Source: Sphingomonas ginkgonis (GTDB taxonomy: Bacteria > Pseudomonadota > Alphaproteobacteria > Sphingomonadales > Sphingomonadaceae). From it: 64,000 nucleotides of DNA. The position numbers and the translations under genes were made by a program. Location: contig NZ_RWJF01000001.1 of assembly GCF_003970925.1 (NCBI RefSeq), forward strand, positions 2,970,501 through 3,034,500, written 5' to 3'. The notes beneath the pieces were generated by a model. The model did not search any database, was not told where the DNA came from, and was given only the letters and a program-made list of their open reading frames with translations. Position 1 is the stretch's first letter. Every line of letters starts with the position of its first letter. Shown piece by piece: positions 1 to 8,628 of the stretch.

Positions 1-751
1 CGGTCAGCTCGTTGAGCGCCTCGAGCACGTTGACCTCGCGATAGTCGAGGATCTCGGCGCCCATCTGCTTTGCGAGCTCGAGCCGGCGCGGGTAATGGTC
101 GATCGCGATGACTCGGTGCGCGCCCAGCGCGAAGGCCGACTGGATCGCGAACAGGCCGACCGGGCCGCAGCCCCAGACGGCGATCGTGTCGCCCTCCTCG
201 ATGTCGGCGTTGACCGCGCCCTGCCAGCCGGTCGGAAGGATGTCCGACAGGAATAGGACCTTGTCGTCCTCCAGATGATCCGGAACGACCAGCGGCCCAA
301 CGTCCGAATAGGGCACGCGGACATATTCCGCCTGGCCGCCCGCGTAGCCGCCGGTCAGGTGCGCATAGCCGAACGCCGCGCCCATCGGGTGGCCCATCAG
401 AGTCTCGGACATGTCGGCCGTCTCGGCCGGGTTCGAGTTGTCGCAGGCGCTGAACTGCTGCTTCTCGCAGAAGAAGCAGCTGCCGCAGCTGATGGTGAAG
501 GGGACGACGACGCGCTGGCCCTTCTTGAGCGTCGACTTGGCGCCAACCTCGACCACCTCGCCCATGAACTCGTGGCCGAGCACGTCGCCGGCGCGCAGCG
601 TCGGGATGTAGGCGTCGTAGAGGTGGAGGTCCGAGCCGCAGATCGCGGTCGAGGTCACCTTGATGATGGCGTCGCGCGGGTTGACGATCTCGGGATCAGG
701 AACGGTGTCGACGCGAACGTCGTGGCGACCGTGCCAGGTGAGTGCACGCAT
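1..751 (-). CDS. Zinc-dependent alcohol dehydrogenase (formaldehyde dehydrogenase-like), partial at window edge
   Basis: A medium-chain NAD(P)-dependent dehydrogenase. The first 250 codons are visible and the C-terminus lies beyond base 1. It starts at ATG 751 behind a good GGAGAA ribosome site. The catalytic-zinc cysteine is in ICGSDLHLY near residue 38, followed by the GHEFMGEV motif. A structural-zinc cysteine cluster (CGSCFFC...C) follows, and the Rossmann motif is WGCGPVGLF. The FDH-like subgroup fits the insertion around the cysteine cluster. The gene follows the SRPBCC gene with a 12-base gap, so the two are probably co-transcribed, perhaps from the EcfG-like promoter at 1505-1529. The substrate cannot be told from sequence; alcohols or formaldehyde adducts are plausible. 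Confidence 0.9.
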   Translation of the reverse strand, partial: MRALTWHGRHDVRVDTVPDPEIVNPRDAIIKVTSTAICGSDLHLYDAYIPTLRAGDVLGHEFMGEVVEVGAKSTLKKGQRVVVPFTISCGSCFFCEKQQFSACDNSNPAETADMSETLMGHPMGAAFGYAHLTGGYAGGQAEYVRVPYSDVGPLVVPDHLEDDKVLFLSDILPTGWQGAVNADIEEGDTIAVWGCGPVGLFAIQSAFALGAHRVIAIDHYPRRLELAKQMGAEILDYREVNVLEALNELT

Positions 752-763
752 GGGGATCTTCTC

Positions 764-1477
764 CTAAACTCGGGGCTCGGTCGGGGACTCGGACTTGCGG
801 CCGGACGGCGAGGCGTTGGTCGAGACCTCGCCCGTCTCCATCAGCGACTTGAAGCGGCGCAGGTCGCGGCGCGCCTGCACGTTGGGCTCGCGCTGCATCA
901 GCTTGGCAACCAGCCGGCCGATCTCGCCGGCGGGCGGCTCATAGTTCATCAGCAGCCGGACGAAGGTCCCGCGGCCCGGCGCCGCGTCGGCGAACTCGAC
1001 CTGCCCCCGGGTCTCGATCTGTGAATCCGGCTCGGACTGCCAGACGATCCGCTCGCCCGGCTTGTCCTCGACGATCCGGGCGATCACCTCGACCGTCGCG
1101 CCGGCTGGCGCCTCGATCGTCCAGCGCGAGCGCTGCTCGTCGAGCTTCTCGATCGTCCGGACATTGTCCATGAATTGCGGGAAGCGGGTGAAGTCCCGCC
1201 AGAACTCGTACAGCTCCTGCCGCGGCTTGCCGATCGTCACGGTGCGGCCGACCAGCGGCTTGTCCTCGTTCTTCGCCGCCTTGCCCCGCAGGACATGGTC
1301 GGGAGCGTCCGAGATGGTCACGCCATCATCGTCCTGATCGCGCGCCAGCTTCGAGAAGAACAGCGCGGCACCGGCAGCGGCCGCGGCGATCCCGGCGCCG
1401 ATCAGCGCCGTCGAAGTGGTTGAACTACTGTCGTTTCGATTATTCCTGTCGCGAGGTCCGCGGTGCGCTTCGGCCAT
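764..1477 (-). CDS. SRPBCC (polyketide cyclase/START-like) family protein with N-terminal membrane segment
   Basis: A 237-residue protein. The start is taken as ATG 1477, preceded by GAGAGGG; a TTG two codons upstream is possible. Residues about 25-45 form one hydrophobic Ala/Gly-rich helix, probably a membrane anchor. Residues about 75-210 show the SRPBCC ligand-binding pattern: FWRDFTRFPQFM, then IVWQSEPDS, then GTFVRLLMNYEPPAG. The tail is charged and polar. No catalytic residues can be named. It is the first gene of a two-gene unit with the downstream alcohol dehydrogenase. Its upstream region carries a GGAAC-N17-GTT motif, which suggests general stress control (inference). Confidence 0.8.
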   Translation of the reverse strand: MAEAHRGPRDRNNRNDSSSTTSTALIGAGIAAAAAGAALFFSKLARDQDDDGVTISDAPDHVLRGKAAKNEDKPLVGRTVTIGKPRQELYEFWRDFTRFPQFMDNVRTIEKLDEQRSRWTIEAPAGATVEVIARIVEDKPGERIVWQSEPDSQIETRGQVEFADAAPGRGTFVRLLMNYEPPAGEIGRLVAKLMQREPNVQARRDLRRFKSLMETGEVSTNASPSGRKSESPTEPRV

Positions 1478-1504
1478 GGCCAACCCTCTCTTTCCAGGTT
1501 GGTC

Positions 1505-1529
1505 AACCGATCGTCGGTAAGCGCGTTCC
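1505..1529 (-). promoter_or_regulatory. Candidate EcfG (general stress sigma factor) promoter
   Basis: Read on the minus strand: GGAAC at 1529-1525, a 17-base spacer, then GTT at 1507-1505. This is within the alphaproteobacterial EcfG pattern, though the second element is GGTT rather than CGTT. It lies 28 bases upstream of the SRPBCC start. Confidence 0.45.
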
Positions 1530-1602
1530 TACCGTTCGCCGCCCGGAACGGAACTCCGCGACGTCGATACGACGAGCCGCCGTGGCAGCGCGTCGGTCCG
1601 CT

Positions 1603-2805
1603 TCAGGCCCGACCCGCGAGCACGGTCGAGACGGCGGAGACGAAGCGGTCCACCGCCGCGTCCGACATGCCGACGACGTTGAAGCGCCCGCTGTCGGCCA
1701 TGTAGATGGCGTGCTTCTCGCGCAGCTCGAGCACCTGATCCTTCGACAGCGGCAGCATCGAGAACATGCCGTACTGGTCGGCGATGAAGGCGAGCCGCGG
1801 GTCCGCTGCCGCGAACCGCGCGCGGAGGCTGTTGATGCGGTCGCGCATGCCGGCCAGCTCCTCGCGCCAGGCAGCGGCGGTGGCGGGATCGTCGAGGACG
1901 ATCCGGACCGCGGCGGCGCCATGGTCCGGCGGCATCGACCACATCTCGCGCGCGAGCTGCATCACCGTCTTCATCGCGGTGGTGCTGCTCTCCTCCGCCG
2001 CGGTCTTGATCCACAGCGATCCGACGCGGTCGCGATAGACGCCGAAATTCTTGTCGCAGCTCTGCGCCGCCAGCACCTCGTCGCAGTTGGCGATGAGCTT
2101 GCGGAGGCCATAGGCGTCCTCGTCGAGCCCGCGGCCGAGACCCTGGTAGGCGATGTCGACCATCGGCAGCAGCCCGCGCTCGACCACCGCGTCGACGACC
2201 TGGTCCCACTGCTGCTCGCTGAGGTCCGCACCGGTCGGATTGTGGCAGCAGGCATGAAGGAGCGCCACGTCGCCCGATCGCGCCGAGCGCAAAGCGGCGA
2301 GCATCGCGTCGAACTGGATCGCGCAGCCGTCGCGGTCATAGTAGGGATATTCGACGATCTCGAGCCCGACCCCGCGAATGATCGGAATATGGTTGGGCCA
2401 GGTCGGGGTGCCGACCAGCACCCGCGCGTCCGGGTTGGCCGCCTTGATCAGCTTGAACGCGAGCACCAGCGCGCCGCAGCCGCCCGGCGTCTGCAGCCCT
2501 TGGATCGCCCTGTCGCCCGCATGCTCGCCAAGCAGGATCGGGCGCAGCAGCTCGGTGAAGCGCGCGTCGCCGTTCATGCCGAGATAGGACTTGGTCTCCT
2601 GCGTCTCGAACAGCTTGCGCTCGGCGTCCTTGACCACGTTGAGGATCGGCGTGCTTCCCTCCCCGTCGCGGTAGACACCGACGCCGACGTCGATCTTGTC
2701 CGTGCGCGGATCGGCGTTGCACAGCGCGATCAGCGCCAGCAGCGAATCGGTGGTGACGGGCGCCAGGTCGGCCAGGCGGCGATGCGTGGTCGTTTGGGTC
2801 AGCAT
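1603..2805 (-). CDS. Aromatic/aspartate aminotransferase, class I (TyrB/AspC type)
   Basis: A 400-residue PLP enzyme of the AspC/TyrB family, which transfers the amino group of aromatic amino acids or aspartate to 2-oxoglutarate. The substrate/cofactor motifs are in order: GVGVYRD near the N-terminus, TPGGCGAL, CCHNPTG, DIAYQGLG with the PLP-pyridine aspartate, and SCDKNFGVYRDRVG with the Schiff-base lysine. Length matches the family (about 395-400). The gene starts 21 bases after paaE on the same strand and is probably the last gene of the paa operon. That position suggests phenylalanine transamination feeding phenylacetate catabolism. Aromatic preference is inferred from context, not from a diagnostic residue. 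Confidence 0.9.
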   Translation of the reverse strand: MLTQTTTHRRLADLAPVTTDSLLALIALCNADPRTDKIDVGVGVYRDGEGSTPILNVVKDAERKLFETQETKSYLGMNGDARFTELLRPILLGEHAGDRAIQGLQTPGGCGALVLAFKLIKAANPDARVLVGTPTWPNHIPIIRGVGLEIVEYPYYDRDGCAIQFDAMLAALRSARSGDVALLHACCHNPTGADLSEQQWDQVVDAVVERGLLPMVDIAYQGLGRGLDEDAYGLRKLIANCDEVLAAQSCDKNFGVYRDRVGSLWIKTAAEESSTTAMKTVMQLAREMWSMPPDHGAAAVRIVLDDPATAAAWREELAGMRDRINSLRARFAAADPRLAFIADQYGMFSMLPLSKDQVLELREKHAIYMADSGRFNVVGMSDAAVDRFVSAVSTVLAGRA

Positions 2806-2826
2806 GATGCGGCGCGTCTAGCCGGT

Positions 2827-3903
2827 TCAGGCGTCGTAGTCGACCGCGACCCCTTCCCCTTTCGGGACCGACTGGCAGGTCAGCACATAGCCCGCCGCAA
2901 CCTCCTCGTCGGTAAGGCCGTAGTGTACCGCCATCTCGACCTCGCCGGCGGTCACCCGCGCCCGGCAGGTGGCGCAGACTCCGGCCTTGCAGGCGAACGG
3001 CGCGGGCAGCCCCGCCTCGCGCGCGGAGTCGAGGATGTTGCCTGCCGCGAAGGGCACGCGGCGGGTGCGGCCGTCGAGCGTGACGCTCATCGTCACTCCG
3101 CTCGCCTGGCTCTGCAGCTCGGCCATCTGCGCGGCGAGCGCGGCGGACGGGCGACCGGCGGTGAAGCGCTCGATATGGATCCGCTCGGGCGCCACCGCTT
3201 TCGCCAGCAGCGCCGCCTCGGCCGCGTCCATCATCGGGCCGGGGCCGCAGATGAACCAGGCGGCAACATCGTGCGGATCGTCGACCAGGGCCTCGATCGC
3301 GCCCGAACAGGCGGCCTCGTCGAGCATGCCGTTGAACAGCGCGACGTCGCCCTCTTCCTCGGCAAGGAAATGGTAGAGCTCGAAGCGGCCGAGATAGCGG
3401 TCCTTCAAGGCCGCCAGCTGCTCGAGGAAGATGATGCTGTTGCTGTCGCGGTTGCCGTAGAAGAGCGTGAAGCGGCTCTCCGGCTCGGTGCCCAGCGCGG
3501 TACGGATCAGCGACAATATGGGGGTGATCCCCGATCCGCCGGCGATCCCGACATAGCGCTTGGCCTGGCACGCCTCGAACGGAACGGTGAAGCTGCCGTG
3601 CGGCGGCATGACGTCGAGCGTGTCCCCGGCCCGAAGGCTCGCCGCGACCCAGTTCGAGAAGGCCCCGCCGGCGATCTGCTTAACCGTGACTTTGAGCTCG
3701 CGGTCGAACGGCGCGACGCACAGCGAATAGTTGCGGCGCACTTCCTCGCCGCCAATCAGCGTCCTCAGCGTAAGGTGCTGGCCCGCGCGGAAGTTGAACG
3801 TGTCGACCAGCTCGGGCGGCACGGCGAAGCGGATCGAGCGCGCCTCGTCGGTCTCCTCGACGATCTCGGCAACGGTGAGCGGGTAGAAGTCCTTGGTCAC
3901 CAT
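2827..3903 (-). CDS. paaE: Phenylacetyl-CoA epoxidase reductase subunit PaaE
   Basis: A 358-residue flavin/iron-sulfur reductase that passes electrons from NADPH to the PaaA di-iron centre. The N-terminal FAD domain carries RRNYSLC, the NAD(P) domain carries GIAGGSGITPILSL, and a C-terminal plant-type ferredoxin domain carries the 2Fe-2S ligands (CKAGVCATC and a later cysteine in LTCQS). The start ATG at 3903 lies inside the last codons of paaC (7-base overlap), so the genes are translationally coupled. Normally paaD sits between paaC and paaE; here it is absent and there is no room for it. A longer upstream reading frame exists but runs through paaC and is not real. Confidence 0.95.
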   Translation of the reverse strand: MVTKDFYPLTVAEIVEETDEARSIRFAVPPELVDTFNFRAGQHLTLRTLIGGEEVRRNYSLCVAPFDRELKVTVKQIAGGAFSNWVAASLRAGDTLDVMPPHGSFTVPFEACQAKRYVGIAGGSGITPILSLIRTALGTEPESRFTLFYGNRDSNSIIFLEQLAALKDRYLGRFELYHFLAEEEGDVALFNGMLDEAACSGAIEALVDDPHDVAAWFICGPGPMMDAAEAALLAKAVAPERIHIERFTAGRPSAALAAQMAELQSQASGVTMSVTLDGRTRRVPFAAGNILDSAREAGLPAPFACKAGVCATCRARVTAGEVEMAVHYGLTDEEVAAGYVLTCQSVPKGEGVAVDYDA

Positions 3904-4721
3904 TGTGCGTCGGGGTAAGTCCGGGGAAGATATTGCATGACGGCGAGTAGGTGGCCGAGATGCTCGCTGTGGTGGCCCCGGCGCCCGCCGAGGATCGGCC
4001 GCTGGTCGCGCGGCTGTTCGAGCTGCGCCTCCGCCAGCGTAGCGGCGATCGCCGCGCGATAGTCGGCCTCGATGGCGCGCGGGTCGGCGGCGATGCCCCG
4101 CCCGATCAGCCGGTCGAGCGCTTCGTCGACCTCGAACAGCTCGGGCACGAAGCGCCAGCACCAGTCGAACCCGTCCGCCATCCGCCGCGCGCTCTCTTCG
4201 GTCCCGTCGCCCAGCCGGACGACCCAGTCGGCGGCAAGCTCGCGGTGGTAGGCGACTTCCTTGACCGCCTTTGCGGCGACCGCGGCGATCGCCTCGTCTT
4301 CGCTCTGGGTCAGTCGCTGATAGAGGAGGTGCTGGAAGGTCGAGAAGAGCAGCTGCCGCGCCATCGTCCGGGCGAAGTCGCCGTTGGGTTGCTCGACCAG
4401 CCAGCAGTTGCGAAAATCGAGCACGTCCCGGCGAAACGCGAGCGCATCGGCATCCCCCGCCGCGCCGAGCAGCAAGGTCGCCTGTCCGATGAGGTCGAGC
4501 GCAATATTGGCGAGGCTGAGGTCGACCTCGACCGACGGCGCGTGGCCGCACCATTCGCTGAGCCGCTGGCCGAGCACCAGCGCGTCGTCGCCCAGCCGCA
4601 TCAGATAGTCGCGGCGGTCGGACACATGCGCCTCCTCGCCGGGCGCGTCGAACGCGCCGGTCGGCTTGATGCGCGCGGCGATGGCCTCGTCCTCGGGTCG
4701 GATCGGCGGAAGCGACGGCAT
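3897..4721 (-). CDS. paaC: Phenylacetyl-CoA epoxidase structural subunit PaaC
   Basis: A 274-residue ferritin-like subunit that forms the stable heterodimer with PaaA but does not itself hold the catalytic iron. Typical stretches are YLMRLGDDALVLGQRLSEW near residues 35-55, DLIGQA, and the C-terminal GRRGHHSEHLGHLL. The start ATG 4721 overlaps the paaB stop by one base (TGATG), and its stop overlaps the paaE start, so the three genes are tightly coupled. It is a little longer than the E. coli protein (about 250), mostly through an N-terminal extension. Confidence 0.95.
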   Translation of the reverse strand: MPSLPPIRPEDEAIAARIKPTGAFDAPGEEAHVSDRRDYLMRLGDDALVLGQRLSEWCGHAPSVEVDLSLANIALDLIGQATLLLGAAGDADALAFRRDVLDFRNCWLVEQPNGDFARTMARQLLFSTFQHLLYQRLTQSEDEAIAAVAAKAVKEVAYHRELAADWVVRLGDGTEESARRMADGFDWCWRFVPELFEVDEALDRLIGRGIAADPRAIEADYRAAIAATLAEAQLEQPRDQRPILGGRRGHHSEHLGHLLAVMQYLPRTYPDAQW

Positions 4722-5023
4722 CAGATATGCTTCACCACGTCGGGGATGTCGTAGAAGGTCGGGTGGCGGTAAACCTTGTCGGCGGCGGGCTCGAACAATT
4801 CGCCAGCCTGGTCGGGGTCGCTCGCGACGATGTCCGCCGAGCGCACCACCCACAGGCTCACCCCTTCCTGTCGCCGGGTGTAGGTGTCGCGGGCATGGGC
4901 GAGCGCGAGCTCCTGGTCAGGAGCATGAACGCTGCCAACGTGACGATGCGCCAGGCCACCCTTGGCCCGGACGAAGACTTCCCACAGCGGCCAGTCCCCT
5001 GATCCCGCGCCGCCACTGCTCAC
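4721..5023 (-). CDS. paaB: Phenylacetyl-CoA epoxidase subunit PaaB
   Basis: A 100-residue small subunit that bridges PaaAC heterodimers in the multicomponent epoxidase. It shows the family hallmarks [20 protein letters not shown], then [13 protein letters not shown] and GVSLWVVRS. Translation starts at GTG 5023, whose GTGA overlaps the paaA stop by four bases. Length is normal for the family (about 95-100). Confidence 0.95.
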   Translation of the reverse strand: MSSGGAGSGDWPLWEVFVRAKGGLAHRHVGSVHAPDQELALAHARDTYTRRQEGVSLWVVRSADIVASDPDQAGELFEPAADKVYRHPTFYDIPDVVKHI

Positions 5024-6009
5024 GCAGCCTTCCTCGCGGCGCGCTTCGCCTGGTGCGCCGAGGCCGCCTCACGGACCCAGGCGCCGTCCTCCCACGCCTG
5101 GCGGCGCGCGGCCATGCGCTCGCGGGCGACCGGGCCTTCGCCCTTCACCACCGCGTAGAACTCGTCCCAGTCGATCTCGCCATAGTCGTAGCCGCCCTTG
5201 GCCTCGTTCCACCGGAGGTCGGCATCGGGCACCTTGAGCCCGAGATACTCGGCCTGCAGGACGCTGATATCGACGAACTTCTGGCGGAGCTCGTCATTGG
5301 TCTCGCGCTTGATCCGCCAGCGCATCGACTGCGCCGTGTTGGGGCTGTCGGCGTCGGGCGGCCCGAACATCATCAGGCTCGGCCACCACCAGCGGTCGAG
5401 CGCGTCCTGCGCCATCCTTTGCTGCTCGGGCGTGCCGTTCGCCATCGCCATCATCAGCTCATAGCCCTGGCGCTGGTGGAAGCTCTCCTCCTTGCACACC
5501 CGGACCATCGCGCGGGCGTAGGGGCCGTAGCTGGTCCGCTGCAGCGGGACCTGGTTCATGATCGCCGCGCCGTCGACCAGCCAGCCGATCGCGCCGATGT
5601 CGGCCCAGGTCAGCGTCGGATAGTTGAAGATGGTGCTGTACTTGGCCTTGCCCGAGTGCAGCGCCTCGATCATCTCCTCGCGGCTGGTCCCCAGCGTCTC
5701 CGCCGCGCAGTAGAGATAGAGGCCGTGCCCCGCCTCGTCCTGCACCTTGGCGAGCAGGATCGCCTTGCGCCGCAGGCTCGGCGCCCGCGTGATCCAGTTG
5801 CCCTCGGGTAGCATTCCGACGATCTCGCTGTGCGCATGCTGGCTGATCTGCCGGGTAAGGGTCCGGCGATAGGCCTCGGGCATCCAGTCCTTGGGCTCGA
5901 TGAACTCGTCGGCCGCTACCCGCGCCTCGAAGGCGGCAAGCAGCTCGGGATCCTCGATGGCGCGCACCTCGGCGCTCTTGCTGAGCTCGGTCGTGTACAT
6001 CGCCCCCAT
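5020..6009 (-). CDS. paaA: Phenylacetyl-CoA epoxidase catalytic subunit PaaA
   Basis: A 329-residue di-iron oxygenase that converts phenylacetyl-CoA to the ring-1,2-epoxide. The iron and substrate region is visible as [14 protein letters not shown] (about residues 87-100) and [12 protein letters not shown] (about residues 170-181), which hold the E/D-E-x2-H-type ligands. Two in-frame ATGs (6009 and 6000) are possible starts; MYTTELSK matches the usual family start, so 6000 is a realistic alternative. It is the first gene of paaABCE plus aminotransferase. It is divergent from paaZ across only 77 bases, so the two promoters must be compact or overlapping. No clear PaaR operator was recognised. 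Confidence 0.95.
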   Translation of the reverse strand: MGAMYTTELSKSAEVRAIEDPELLAAFEARVAADEFIEPKDWMPEAYRRTLTRQISQHAHSEIVGMLPEGNWITRAPSLRRKAILLAKVQDEAGHGLYLYCAAETLGTSREEMIEALHSGKAKYSTIFNYPTLTWADIGAIGWLVDGAAIMNQVPLQRTSYGPYARAMVRVCKEESFHQRQGYELMMAMANGTPEQQRMAQDALDRWWWPSLMMFGPPDADSPNTAQSMRWRIKRETNDELRQKFVDISVLQAEYLGLKVPDADLRWNEAKGGYDYGEIDWDEFYAVVKGEGPVARERMAARRQAWEDGAWVREAASAHQAKRAARKAA

Positions 6010-6086
6010 GTAGCGACGCCGGGCCGCGCATTCAAACCGGGCGGCGCGGGTTGCGCGGGGTGCATCGCGGGCGCAGGACGGCGCGC

Positions 6087-8114
6087 ATGAAAACCACGCA
6101 GCTCCTGAACTTCGCCTTCGACCGCTGGATCGCCGGCGATTCCGCCAGCCTCGTCCCCCTCGCTTCCGCGCTCGACGGGGCGACGGTGGCGACGACCGGC
6201 TCGGGCGGGCTCGATTTCGCCGCCATGCTGCGCCACGCCCGCGAGGTCGGCGGCCCGGCGCTGCGGCGGCTGAGCTTCCACGAGCGGGCGCGCATGCTCA
6301 AGGCACTCGGCCTCGCGATCATGGCGCGCAAGGACGAGCTGTACGAGCTCAACTACCAGACCGGCGCGACCCGCAAGGACGGGTGGATCGACATCGAGGG
6401 CGGCGCCGGTACGTTGTTCAGCTTCTCGTCCAAGGGCCGGCGCGAGCTGCCCGACGCCAGGGTGCTGCTCGACGGCCCGCTCGAGCCACTGGGCAAGACA
6501 GGTACCTTCGTCGGCCAGCACATCTACACCTCGCTGCAGGGCGCGGCGGTCCACATCAACGCCTTCAACTTCCCCGTCTGGGGCATGCTCGAAAAGCTCG
6601 CCCCGACGATCCTCGCGGGCGTTCCGGCGATCGTGAAGCCGGCGAGCGCGACGGCCTATCTCACCGAGGCGGCGGTCCGGATCATGGACGAGGCGGAGAT
6701 CCTTCCGCCCGGCGCGCTTCAGCTGATCGTCGGCGGGGTCGGCGATTTGTTCGACCATCTGACCGGGCAGGACGTGGTGAGCTTCACCGGTTCGGCGCAC
6801 ACCGCCGCCAAGCTTCGAAGCCATCCGGTGGTGATGCGCGAATCGGTCAAGTTCGTCGCCGAGCAGGACAGCCTCAATGCCTCGCTGCTCGGCCCCGATG
6901 CCGCGCCCGGAACCCCCGAGTTCGACCTGTTCGTCCGCGAGGTGGTCATCGAGATGACGGTGAAGGCGGGCCAGAAGTGCACCGCGATCCGTCGCGCCAT
7001 GGCGCCGGTCGAGCATCTCGACGCGGTCGAGGCGGCGATCCGCGACAAGCTCGCGTCCCTGAAGATCGGCGATCCGCGTGACGAGGCGAGCCGGATGGGC
7101 GCGCTGGTCAGCACCGCGCAGCGCGACGATGTCCGAGCCAAGATCGGCGAGATGCAGGCCGCCGGTGCGAGGGTGGTGGCGGGCGACCCCGACGCGGAAA
7201 TCGGTCCGGACGGCGGCGCCTTCTTCGCGCCGGTCCTGCTCCGCGCCGACGACCCTTGGGGCTGCGAGGCGATCCACGACGTCGAGGCGTTCGGCCCGGT
7301 TTCGACCGTCATGCCCTACCGCGACCTCGACGACGCGATCGCGCTCGCCAATCGCGGCAAGGGCAGCCTCGCCCTGTCGCTGTTCACCCATTCGCCCGAG
7401 GCCGCGCGCGACTTCGTGCTCGGCGCTGCGGCGTTCCACGGGCGCATGCTGGTCATCGACCGCGACAACCACCAGGAATCGACCGGCCACGGCTCGCCCC
7501 TCCCCGTCCTCGTCCACGGCGGCCCCGGCCGCGCCGGTGGAAGCGAGGAGATGGGCGGGGTGCGCGGGGTGAAGCACTATATGCAGCGCACCGCGATCCA
7601 GACCTCGCCGGCGATGATCGCGGCGATCAGCGGCCAGTATATCCCCGGCGGCCCCAAGCATGTGATCGAGGGTTCGCACCCCTTCCGCAAGCACATGCGC
7701 GACCTCCACGTCGGCGACACGCTGCGGACCGCGAGCCGCACCGTCACCCTCGAAGACATCGAGCATTTCGCCCACTTCACCGGCGACACCTTCTACGCCC
7801 ACATGGACGAGGAGGCGGCGAAGGCCTCGCCGATCTTCGGCGGCCGGGTCGCGCACGGCTATCTCATCCTCAGCTTCGCCGCCGGCCTGTTCGTCGACCC
7901 CGCGCCGGGCCCGGTGCTCGCCAACACGGGGCTGGAGAACCTCCGCTTCCTGACCCCGCTCTATCCCGGCGATTCGATGCGGGTCGAGCTGACCGTCCGG
8001 TCCAAGTCGCTCAAGAGCGAGGAAACCGGCGTGGTCCGCTGGGCGGTCGAGATCTTCAACCAGAAAAACGAGCTGGTCGCGACCTACGACCTGCTGACGG
8101 AGAATCTGCCTTAA
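6087..8114 (+). CDS. paaZ: Bifunctional oxepin-CoA hydrolase / 3-oxo-5,6-dehydrosuberyl-CoA semialdehyde dehydrogenase PaaZ
   Basis: A 675-residue fusion that opens and oxidises the seven-membered ring formed after epoxidation of phenylacetyl-CoA. The aldehyde dehydrogenase domain (about residues 1-520) has the general-base glutamate E259 in AEQDSLN and the nucleophile C298 in GQKCTAIRR. The C-terminal MaoC-type hydratase domain (about 540-675) has the D567/H572 pair in [10 protein letters not shown] and [12 protein letters not shown]. The start ATG 6087 is preferred; an upstream TTG at 6051 would add a poor extension. The gene stands alone on the plus strand, divergent from paaA. A decayed copy of its last 74 bases lies 510 bases downstream. 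Confidence 0.95.
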   Translation: MKTTQLLNFAFDRWIAGDSASLVPLASALDGATVATTGSGGLDFAAMLRHAREVGGPALRRLSFHERARMLKALGLAIMARKDELYELNYQTGATRKDGWIDIEGGAGTLFSFSSKGRRELPDARVLLDGPLEPLGKTGTFVGQHIYTSLQGAAVHINAFNFPVWGMLEKLAPTILAGVPAIVKPASATAYLTEAAVRIMDEAEILPPGALQLIVGGVGDLFDHLTGQDVVSFTGSAHTAAKLRSHPVVMRESVKFVAEQDSLNASLLGPDAAPGTPEFDLFVREVVIEMTVKAGQKCTAIRRAMAPVEHLDAVEAAIRDKLASLKIGDPRDEASRMGALVSTAQRDDVRAKIGEMQAAGARVVAGDPDAEIGPDGGAFFAPVLLRADDPWGCEAIHDVEAFGPVSTVMPYRDLDDAIALANRGKGSLALSLFTHSPEAARDFVLGAAAFHGRMLVIDRDNHQESTGHGSPLPVLVHGGPGRAGGSEEMGGVRGVKHYMQRTAIQTSPAMIAAISGQYIPGGPKHVIEGSHPFRKHMRDLHVGDTLRTASRTVTLEDIEHFAHFTGDTFYAHMDEEAAKASPIFGGRVAHGYLILSFAAGLFVDPAPGPVLANTGLENLRFLTPLYPGDSMRVELTVRSKSLKSEETGVVRWAVEIFNQKNELVATYDLLTENLP

Positions 8115-8162
8115 AGCATGTCCGGAAGCGACCCGGAAGAGACGCACGGACGCAAATCCAGC

Positions 8163-8248
8163 CGTCACCCTGAACTCGTTTCAGGGCCCATGGTGAAAGC
8201 GACCGGTCGGTAAGTCGATGGGTGCTGAAACAAGTTCAGCATGACGGA
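8163..8248. repeat. REP/BIME-like inverted repeat
   Basis: Two arms in inverted orientation: a left arm beginning GTCACCCTGAACTCG and a right arm ending AAGTTCAGCATGAC, separated by about 30 bases. The pattern 'GTCA-CCCTGAAC...GTTCAG-ATGAC' is typical of intergenic palindromic repeats in sphingomonads and relatives. It sits just after paaZ and could also act as a transcript end. Confidence 0.75.
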
Positions 8249-8254
8249 GCGGGG

Positions 8255-8518
8255 ATGTCTGCTTACGACCCGTTGCGGACATTCGGTGAACGGGGCAGGA
8301 GTTCTGAATGGGCAAGCGTTCAGGCGTTCCGCATACGGACGAAGAATTGGCGGCTCTGAGTTTAGAAGAGCTGCAAACCGAGCTTCAGCGGTCGAGGATG
8401 CGCCTTTCAATTCCTCAGTCCACAAAGATGTCGAAGCAGTGGCATAAGCGAATTCATTGGCTCGAAAGTGCCATCGCGAAGCGCGTCTGAGCGTCCGCTA
8501 TCCACCCAAAGCAGACAT
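8255..8518. mobile_element. 264-bp unit bounded by 26-bp imperfect terminal inverted repeats, carrying one small ORF
   Basis: The left end begins ATGTCTGCTT (8255-8264) and the right end closes with its exact complement AAGCAGACAT (8509-8518). At the same internal distance (10 bases) both ends carry GCGGAC (8275-8280 region on the left; GTCCGC near 8493-8498 on the right). The two ends therefore match at 16-17 of 26 positions with the same spacing. The only coding capacity inside is the 60-codon ORF at 8308. GC in that ORF is about 54%, below the surroundings. No transposase is present, so if it moves it is non-autonomous. Mobile nature is inferred from structure alone. Confidence 0.5.
8308..8490 (+). 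CDS. Small hypothetical protein (60 aa) inside the inverted-repeat unit
   Basis: The ORF starts at ATG 8308 with AGGAG seven bases upstream. The 60-residue product is charged and helical-looking: an N-terminal GKRSGVPHTDEELAAL, a middle LSLEELQTELQRSRMRL that could form an amphipathic helix, and a basic Trp/His-containing end (KQWHKRIHWLESAIAKRV). No domain is recognised; a short nucleic-acid-binding protein is conceivable. The base composition (about 54% GC) and codon choice (TTG, TTA, CAA, ATT) differ clearly from the neighbouring genes, which suggests recent arrival. The stop lies at the inner edge of the right inverted repeat. Confidence 0.55.
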   Translation: MGKRSGVPHTDEELAALSLEELQTELQRSRMRLSIPQSTKMSKQWHKRIHWLESAIAKRV

Positions 8519-8550
8519 TTTTCGAGCGGCATGAAGAAGGGTGTGGGACC

Positions 8551-8624
8551 GGGCGGTCTCGATTTTTAACCGGAAAAACGAACCGGTCGCGAGCTACGGC
8601 CTGCTGACGGAAAATCGGCCGTAA
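8551..8624 (+). pseudogene. Decayed copy of the 3' end of paaZ
   Basis: These 74 bases align without gaps to paaZ 8041-8114, with 62 of 74 identical (about 84%). The reading frame and the TAA stop are retained. The translated remnant is VSIFNRKNEPVASYGLLT followed by ENRP and stop, against [18 protein letters not shown] and ENLP in paaZ. Similarity fades upstream of 8545. It has no start and no upstream domain, so it is a scar, not a gene. Confidence 0.8.
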
Positions 8625-8628
8625 CCGC

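Noticed and set aside
3897..3903. Possible hidden paaD between paaC and paaE
   Set aside because: The two genes overlap by seven bases, so no additional gene fits between them.
1420..3918. 832-codon open frame opposite tyrB-like and paaE
   Set aside because: Antisense to two genes with complete motifs; it arises from GC-rich codon bias and has an Arg/His/Asp-rich composition without any domain.
5916..8168. 750-codon frame opposite paaZ
   Set aside because: Shadow of paaZ, which shows both enzyme domains on the plus strand.
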